Assembly (NCBI GenBank): GCA_903930565.1
Contig: CAIYZC010000517.1
Span: forward strand, 1-48,405
Origin: an uncultured Pedosphaera sp.
GTDB lineage: Bacteria; Verrucomicrobiota; Verrucomicrobiia; Limisphaerales; Pedosphaeraceae
Length of the DNA: 48,405 nt
Direction: 5' to 3'
This document shows, one piece after another, positions 42,967 to 48,405 of the stretch. Numbering within the stretch: the first letter of the stretch is position 1; every line of letters begins with the position of its first letter. The notes below the pieces were generated by a model that did no database searches, was not told where the DNA came from, and saw nothing but the letters and a program-made list of their open reading frames with translations. A program made the translations under genes and the position numbers.

Positions 42967-45900
42967 CTAACGCGGCAGTGTGGATCGCCCTGCGGGCAGC
43001 AGACGCAGTTCGCGCAGATCCATCAAGGAGCCTTCAGCCCCGGCTGCCGGCCGCAGTTCCAGCGTTTGGCGGCCCGCCGCCAGATGCAGTTGGCCGAAGG
43101 CCCGGTGTTGGTAATCATCCCAGGACGCGGTGGCGGGAATGGCGGCGGTCAATTCCGCGGTGCCCGAGGTCAGCACCCAGCGGTTGGACGCGCCGCCGGG
43201 TTGGAGCGCCCAATCCAGCCAAACAGCATAGTCCCCGGCCTGCGGAACGTTCACGGTCCAAACCACCCGATCGTTCGGACTGTTCCAATAGCCGAGGTTT
43301 CCGTACTGCGCTTCAAACACCAAGGTGTCGCCCATGACACGGCCCTGGGCGGCCCGCAAGCGGAAGGCGCCATCCGCCGCCGGCGACACCAGCACGGGAT
43401 GGTTTCCCGGAAACACCTTGGCAGGAGTGGTGCCGCGCAGAAAAGCCACCAGATCGGCCAAAGCTTGGGGATCCAGGGCGGTCTCCAGCCCTTCGGGCAT
43501 CAGCGAACGATCCAGACTCGCCAAGTCCCGCAGGTCGGACCGCAGAAACACGACCTCCATGCCGCCCGCCTGCCGCAGGGTGACGCTGTTGGCGGATTCC
43601 GCGGCCAGGATGCCGATGGTTTCATTGCCGGAGCGATCCACGGCGCGGTAGGCGGTGTAGCGGGTCTCAAAGGTTTGATTGGGGTCCAGAATGGCGGTGA
43701 CCAAATAATCCACAGGTTTGAAGGCCACACTGCCGAGATCCGGCCCCACCGGCCGCCCTTCGTCATTCACTTGGTGGCAGGGAGTGCAGGCCTGGCGGAA
43801 ATAGACCACGCCCCGGGCGACATCGCCGGTGAGCTCCCCCACCCCGGCGTAGCGTTGCAACACCGCGCCGCGGTCGCGACCCACAGCCGCAAACAATTGC
43901 AGGGCGCGTTGGCGGAGCTTTGGCCGGGGATATTCCCGCAGCCGTTGCTGCGCCACGGGGCCGATGGCGCCGGGAGAAATCTTCCCCGCCTCCAAGGCGG
44001 CCAGGAGAACTTCGACACTCTCCATCCGCCCCAGCAAAGCGGCCAGAATGCCTTCGCGGAGCTCCGGACCACCGGTCGACCAAGCGGCGACCAACGCGTC
44101 GGCGGCGCGCGGTTCGGCCCGCCCCGCCAAAACACCCAGCGCCGCCGTGCGCAAGGCCGGGGGCGTCGCCGGAGTCAACAAACCCGCCAGCGTCGCCCAG
44201 TCCGGGGCTTCCCCGCCGAAGCCCAAGCCCAGCAATTGAATCGCGGGCAGGCGTTCCGCCTCGGTCGCCGTCGCATCCGCCGCCGTGATGCGGGCTTGGG
44301 TGAGCACGTCCCCGAAGCGGCGGGCGAGATTGCCGAGTTGGGGATGGTCGGCTTCAAATTGGGCCGGAGTCCGGCCCTGGCGGTGCAGGCCGTCCAGCCA
44401 CGCGGCCAACAGCGCGAATTGCCAGGGTTCATAGCGCCGGGCCTCGTCCTGCCGGGCCGCCGCGAGGCAGCGGACCAAGGCCGCGTCCTGCCCCAGCGCC
44501 AGGGCGAACCCGGCGAGCGGGGGCAGAATCGCCTGCCGGGCGGCCGCATCACCCTCCTGCAAGACGGTCAAGACCAGGCGATCCAAGTGCTTGGGCGCGG
44601 AGGCGTACACGGCGGTAAGCACGTCCGGCGCGCCGAGGTTTTGCAGGGCCAATTCCGCCAACACGCGCGAGGCTTCGCCGGGGGGGACTTCGCCCAAAGT
44701 GAACGCCAGTTGGCAGCGCACGCGCAGGGACGGGTCGTTGGTCAGGCGCACGGCGGCGGCGCGAAGGCCGGGCTCGGACTGGTCGGCCCACCGCGGGCCC
44801 GCCAGGCGCAAGGCGAGTTCGCGCACGGAGGGATGCGGATCGCGCAGGGCCGCCGTGAGCACGGGCGGGGTGGCGGCTTGCAAACCATCCAGCGTGGCGA
44901 GGGCCTGGAGCCGGGTCACGGCCCGGGGGCTCGTGCGAACCAGGGCGTTGAGCGGGGGGACGGACGACGCATCATTCGCCGCGACCAACAACCGTTGCGC
45001 GGTGTCGCGTTGCCAGCCATTGGCACTGTCCAACGCCGCCACCAGGCCGGCGGTGTCCAGGCGGTCCAGCCGCGGCATCGGGCGCAGCACCACGTTGGTG
45101 GGATAAATCCGGTAAATCCGCCCCTTGTCCGCCCCCGCCCGCACGTCCAGGCTGCGTTGCGAGTCCTCGGGAATCCACTCCGGATGCTCGATGACCAGGC
45201 GGTACATGTCCGCCACGTACAAGGCGCCGTCCGGCCCGGTTTTGGTCATGGTGGGACGGAACCAATTGTCGGTGGAGGCGAGGAATTCGTTGGTTTGCTC
45301 ATCGGGCGCGCGCCGACTGGTGAAGCTCACGCCGGCCGCGACCAAATCTTCCCGGTGGATCAGGTTGTGGACCGGCTCGCTCACGAAATAACTGTGCGCG
45401 AACCCGGGGCCAAACAACTCGTCGCGGTAGGGCGTCACGCTGTTGGCCGAAGTGAGGTGATTGGCCCCGCTGGCGGGATCGTTGAAGCGCTGGGCCAACC
45501 GGCTGGCGGGAAACACCCGGGTGGCGCTTTCGTAATCGGGCAGCAGATGTTTGCTCGTGCGCACGGCGAGCTGGGGGTTGCGCGCCAAATATTCCTCGGG
45601 CGGATAGTAGTGCCACGCGGGCGAGGCGTTCTCAATGCCGAACCAGTTCCCCCAATCGTCGCGGTGGGTGCCGTACTGGGTCTGGCCGGCCTGGGTTTCA
45701 AAGGCGCCGGTGGCGGGGCGGAAGCGGAAATCCCGGCCCCGGATGTCCACGGTCTGGCCGGTGAGCACGGAACGGATCACCCCCGCGCTGTTTCCATTCG
45801 CGCCGTGGAGCCAGTTGTCCAAACCGTAGTCAAAACCGTTCGCCCGGTGCTGCTGGTTGCCTTCGCCGAAGCCGGTGAACAACTTCACCCGTTTATCGGC

Positions 45901-48162
45901 CCGGCCGTCGCCATCCGTGTCCTCCACGTAAAAGATCTCCGGCGGATCGCAGACGATCACCCCCTTGCCCCAGGCGATGATGCCGGTGGGAAACGGCAGG
46001 CCGTCGAGGAAGACGGTGGACCGGTCGTAATGACCGTCGCCATGGGTGGATTCGAGGAAACGCACGACCCCGCCGGGCTTGCCTTTGCCATCGGTGCCCA
46101 AGGGATAATCCCCCATCTCGACCACCCACAACTTCCCATCGGCGCCCCAGTCGAAGGCGATGGGGCTTTTCGTCATCGGTTCGGCGGCCACCAATTCCAC
46201 TTGGAACCCCGGCCGGGGGCGCATCGCGGCGAGAGCCTCGGCGGGCGAAAGCGCGGGCGGCAAGCCACCGGCCATCAATTCCTTGAAGGAACGCCGCTCC
46301 ACCAGATCGGGCTTGGCCGCCGTGTCCTCGTTTTGCACCCACAAACTTTGCGCATGGAACCACGCGCCGTTGTCCGGGTGCGGCCCGGCGCGCACGACCA
46401 TGGGGATTTCGTCCGCCCGCTCCCCGCGCCGGCCGGACTGCACCGCGCGGCTCCAGCCGGGTGGGAAGCCGAGCATGGCGCGAGGCACGAACAGATGGAG
46501 CGAATACTCCCGCGCATTGGAAAACAACACGTCCGGGTGGCCGTCGCCGTTCACATCCACAAACCGCAATCCTTGGTCGCGTCCATCCGCATCCACCAAC
46601 CGCGCCGCGCCGGGCAGCGCGTAGGGCAACCGCCGCCAACTCCCCCGCTCCGCGGACCACGCAAACACCGCGTTTTGCGACTCATTGCCCACGATCAATT
46701 CCCCGATGCCGTCCCCGTCCACATCGCGCAGCCGGACGCCGCGATCCCGCCCCCCGCGGGTGGTCAGAATGGGTTCGCCGTCGAGTTCCAGTCCGCGCAG
46801 CAACTCCGGCTGTGCCACCCACTCGCGGCCGTCGAAGCGCCACGCCCCGGCGGTGGTTTCATTGCGCAACAACGCGATGGGCCGGCCATCGGGCGTCACC
46901 ACCCCGAACCGCACGCCCGCCTCGTGGCGTCGCCCCGCGGCGTCCGTGCGCACCAAGGGCGTGGAGAAACTCGTTTCCCGCCACCGGCCCGCGCCCGGCT
47001 CCCAAATCCGCGTCACCAACCCGCGCTCATTCCCGATCACCACATCCAAGAACCCGTCGCCATCCAGGTCCAGCAAGCGCACCCCGTTGTCCCCGCCATC
47101 GGCCGCGCGCAACGGGCGGCCGGCGAGCAAGGCGCGGTCGAGCCGCTCCTGGGCCTCGCGAAAATTGAGAAACTTGACGCGTTTGCCGTATTTGCGATCC
47201 GCATAGTCCACCAACCCCGCCAGTTCCCGGCTGTCCATCCAACCGTGGGGGTGAAAAATCATGGTGAACACGCCCTGCTTGCGCACGGTGGCATCCAAGT
47301 TCGACCGCCAATCCGCCACTGTCACGGCGTTCGAAGCGCCGTGCAGGTGGAAGGCCTCCCAATCGCTGGGCACCGCCGCCGGGAATTCCCACCCCAATCC
47401 GCCCGCGAGGACATAGGGGTAGGGATAATTCTCGATCGTCGTCTGAAACGCCGGGAAGGGCAAATACTTGCGGTATTTCTCCCGTCCGTCGGCATCCCGC
47501 ACCCACTCCCGGGGCAACGCTGGATCGGCGTCGGTGGGGATGTTCATGACCGACGAATCGATTGTCAAAAACTCCCCGTGCGGTCCGGGCATGTTGAACA
47601 ACTCCGCGAACAGCCGGGGGCTGGGACTGTTGATCGAGTCGCAGCACGGCGTCCGGAACGCCACCGCATGATTCCCCGGAATGGCGTTCAGGATGGAAAT
47701 CCCCCCGTAGAACGTATCGGCCGCGTTGGTAAAGGCGACTTTCCCCAGGATGGGGCACGGATGCGACAATGTGTGCACCTCCAGGGAAAGTCCCGCCTGG
47801 AGCCACGCTTGGAACTGCGGGTCCCCGGCCTCCAGGGCATTGCAGAAAATGCTCACCGGCCGGCGGCCGTCGATCTTGGCCAATCGATCGAGGATGGGTT
47901 CCAGGAAACTCACGTACTTGCCCGGCGTGCGCAAATCATCGATGGCCAGGATGACCACCGCCTCCACCCCGGGTTCACCAATCCATTGCGGGGTGGTCAA
48001 GCGCGGGAAATTCAATCCCGGATAAAACGGATCGGTTTCCGTCAGGTAGGCCAACCGATTACCGGCGGCTTCACCGGGGTCCGCCATGGCAGGCGCGGCG
48101 AGCCCGAGCAGACCGCCAATCCAGCACAAGAGTCCCAACCAGAGCGAAGGAATTGGTTTCAT
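42967..48162 (-). CDS. Giant secreted polysaccharide deacetylase/FG-GAP/PVC heme-binding dehydrogenase fusion
   Basis: The 1731-residue exported protein has a signal peptide (LLCWIGGLLGLAAPAMA). Residues 50-330 look like a NodB-type polysaccharide deacetylase: VVILAIDDLRTPG, LEVHTLSHPCPIL (metal His), FRTPCCDS and TMIFHPHGW. Three FG-GAP repeats follow at about 355, 475 and 525 (DLDGDGFLDVVIGN, DVDGDGIGELIVGN, DVNGDGHPDVLFSN). The PVC 'membrane-bound dehydrogenase' beta-propeller spans about 640-1030 (GFQVELVAAEPMTKSPIAFD, VEDTDGDGRADKRV). HEAT-like repeats run to about 1400. A heme-binding domain with CTPCHQ at about 1458 and DPNQTFETRYTAY follows, then a C-terminal beta-sandwich, probably carbohydrate-binding. 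Substrate is unknown. It is monocistronic, ending 138 bases before the W-x-D operon. Confidence 0.88.
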   Translation of the reverse strand: MKPIPSLWLGLLCWIGGLLGLAAPAMADPGEAAGNRLAYLTETDPFYPGLNFPRLTTPQWIGEPGVEAVVILAIDDLRTPGKYVSFLEPILDRLAKIDGRRPVSIFCNALEAGDPQFQAWLQAGLSLEVHTLSHPCPILGKVAFTNAADTFYGGISILNAIPGNHAVAFRTPCCDSINSPSPRLFAELFNMPGPHGEFLTIDSSVMNIPTDADPALPREWVRDADGREKYRKYLPFPAFQTTIENYPYPYVLAGGLGWEFPAAVPSDWEAFHLHGASNAVTVADWRSNLDATVRKQGVFTMIFHPHGWMDSRELAGLVDYADRKYGKRVKFLNFREAQERLDRALLAGRPLRAADGGDNGVRLLDLDGDGFLDVVIGNERGLVTRIWEPGAGRWRETSFSTPLVRTDAAGRRHEAGVRFGVVTPDGRPIALLRNETTAGAWRFDGREWVAQPELLRGLELDGEPILTTRGGRDRGVRLRDVDGDGIGELIVGNESQNAVFAWSAERGSWRRLPYALPGAARLVDADGRDQGLRFVDVNGDGHPDVLFSNAREYSLHLFVPRAMLGFPPGWSRAVQSGRRGERADEIPMVVRAGPHPDNGAWFHAQSLWVQNEDTAAKPDLVERRSFKELMAGGLPPALSPAEALAAMRPRPGFQVELVAAEPMTKSPIAFDWGADGKLWVVEMGDYPLGTDGKGKPGGVVRFLESTHGDGHYDRSTVFLDGLPFPTGIIAWGKGVIVCDPPEIFYVEDTDGDGRADKRVKLFTGFGEGNQQHRANGFDYGLDNWLHGANGNSAGVIRSVLTGQTVDIRGRDFRFRPATGAFETQAGQTQYGTHRDDWGNWFGIENASPAWHYYPPEEYLARNPQLAVRTSKHLLPDYESATRVFPASRLAQRFNDPASGANHLTSANSVTPYRDELFGPGFAHSYFVSEPVHNLIHREDLVAAGVSFTSRRAPDEQTNEFLASTDNWFRPTMTKTGPDGALYVADMYRLVIEHPEWIPEDSQRSLDVRAGADKGRIYRIYPTNVVLRPMPRLDRLDTAGLVAALDSANGWQRDTAQRLLVAANDASSVPPLNALVRTSPRAVTRLQALATLDGLQAATPPVLTAALRDPHPSVRELALRLAGPRWADQSEPGLRAAAVRLTNDPSLRVRCQLAFTLGEVPPGEASRVLAELALQNLGAPDVLTAVYASAPKHLDRLVLTVLQEGDAAARQAILPPLAGFALALGQDAALVRCLAAARQDEARRYEPWQFALLAAWLDGLHRQGRTPAQFEADHPQLGNLARRFGDVLTQARITAADATATEAERLPAIQLLGLGFGGEAPDWATLAGLLTPATPPALRTAALGVLAGRAEPRAADALVAAWSTGGPELREGILAALLGRMESVEVLLAALEAGKISPGAIGPVAQQRLREYPRPKLRQRALQLFAAVGRDRGAVLQRYAGVGELTGDVARGVVYFRQACTPCHQVNDEGRPVGPDLGSVAFKPVDYLVTAILDPNQTFETRYTAYRAVDRSGNETIGILAAESANSVTLRQAGGMEVVFLRSDLRDLASLDRSLMPEGLETALDPQALADLVAFLRGTTPAKVFPGNHPVLVSPAADGAFRLRAAQGRVMGDTLVFEAQYGNLGYWNSPNDRVVWTVNVPQAGDYAVWLDWALQPGGASNRWVLTSGTAELTAAIPATASWDDYQHRAFGQLHLAAGRQTLELRPAAGAEGSLMDLRELRLLPAGRSTLPR

Positions 48163-48405
48163 GGTCGTCGCTTAAGGGAACCACTGATTGCGCCCGGCTG
48201 CAACCAGTTTTTTGCCCGGGGCGACAGGGGGGGAAACAACGGCTTTATTACCCACAGAGGGAACCGCGGATTCGAGAGTGGACGGTCGTTTGAGGTCCCG
48301 CACCTTGGCTGGCGGCGCCGAGCTTGGTGAACCGTCCCATGGCCCATTTTCTGATACTTTTAGTCAGCCGCTGATGGTAACGCAAATCTGGTTGACGAGA
48401 CGGGC
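48163..48405. other. Noncoding edge region upstream of the giant gene
   Basis: No supported gene in these 243 bases. TTGCGT and TAAAAG, 17 bases apart on the minus strand near 48380, are a faint promoter-like pair that I would not defend. Confidence 0.3.

Noticed and set aside
42919-48330. 1803-codon open frame on the plus strand opposite the giant gene
   Set aside because: Antisense shadow created by high GC third positions; product is His/Arg/Gly-rich with no domain, while the minus strand has five recognisable domains.
1-48405. CRISPR array, tRNA, rRNA, integrase or phage genes
   Set aside because: No regularly spaced repeats, cloverleaf-like sequences or mobile-element proteins were seen on either strand; a tRNAscan or CRISPR search was not possible.

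Overview
The window is about 48 kb of GC-rich DNA, probably from a member of the Verrucomicrobiota close to the Pedosphaera/Limisphaerales group. This placement is inferred from gene content and not from any marker gene. The evidence is a DUF1501 gene paired with a DUF1549/DUF1553 gene, a giant PVC-type heme-binding dehydrogenase-like protein, a complete alternative complex III operon, a DUF4412 protein and PQQ-propeller secreted proteins. I found no rRNA gene, tRNA gene, CRISPR array, intact insertion sequence or prophage.

Layout. 1-1482 holds the end of a VOC/glyoxalase-like gene and a secreted basic-secretory-protein-type metallopeptidase, followed by a small inverted-repeat element (1541-1663). 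1682-8093 (minus) holds a lone sugar-binding lipoprotein and the DUF1501/DUF1553 pair. 8327-13643 holds a beta-CASP MBL nuclease, a DUF4412 protein, mnmA, a DUF433 antitoxin with a broken DUF5615-like toxin, and a PQQ-propeller protein. 13716-19720 (minus) is a type IV pilus/type II secretion core: a PilB-like ATPase, PilT, a second PilB-like ATPase and PilC, closed by a strong intrinsic terminator. 20137-22199 (plus) is rrf2-aroK-queG.

22196-33200 (minus) is a respiratory operon read from actA: actABCDEF, a small membrane protein with a TTG start, a CcoN-like subunit, a CcoO-like cytochrome and a monoheme cytochrome c. Most junctions overlap by one to four bases. The CcoN-like subunit appears to have lost every heme and CuB histidine ligand, so it is unlikely to reduce oxygen. 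No catalytic terminal oxidase is encoded in the window.

33529-37317 holds a glutamate dehydrogenase-family gene, an ankyrin protein, a 641-base gene-free stretch and a secreted protein of unknown function. 37345-42828 (minus) is the most novel region. It encodes two tiny helical proteins sharing a W-x-D-x5-F signature that resembles WXG100 (Esx) proteins, a coiled-coil protein, a 1293-residue FtsK/EccC-like membrane ATPase with three ATPase-like modules of which only the middle one has intact Walker motifs, and a coupled GNAT acetyltransferase. I read it as a candidate minimal type VII-secretion-like system. 42967-48162 (minus) encodes a 1731-residue secreted fusion of polysaccharide deacetylase, FG-GAP repeats, PVC dehydrogenase domain, HEAT repeats and a cytochrome c domain.

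How the parts may work together. The Act complex would oxidise menaquinol and pass electrons to c-type cytochromes, among them the two encoded just downstream, and so to an oxidase encoded elsewhere. The secreted proteins suggest a polymer-degrading heterotroph with a surface-attached (pilus) lifestyle. All functional statements come from reading the sequence and from family knowledge; no database search was run.
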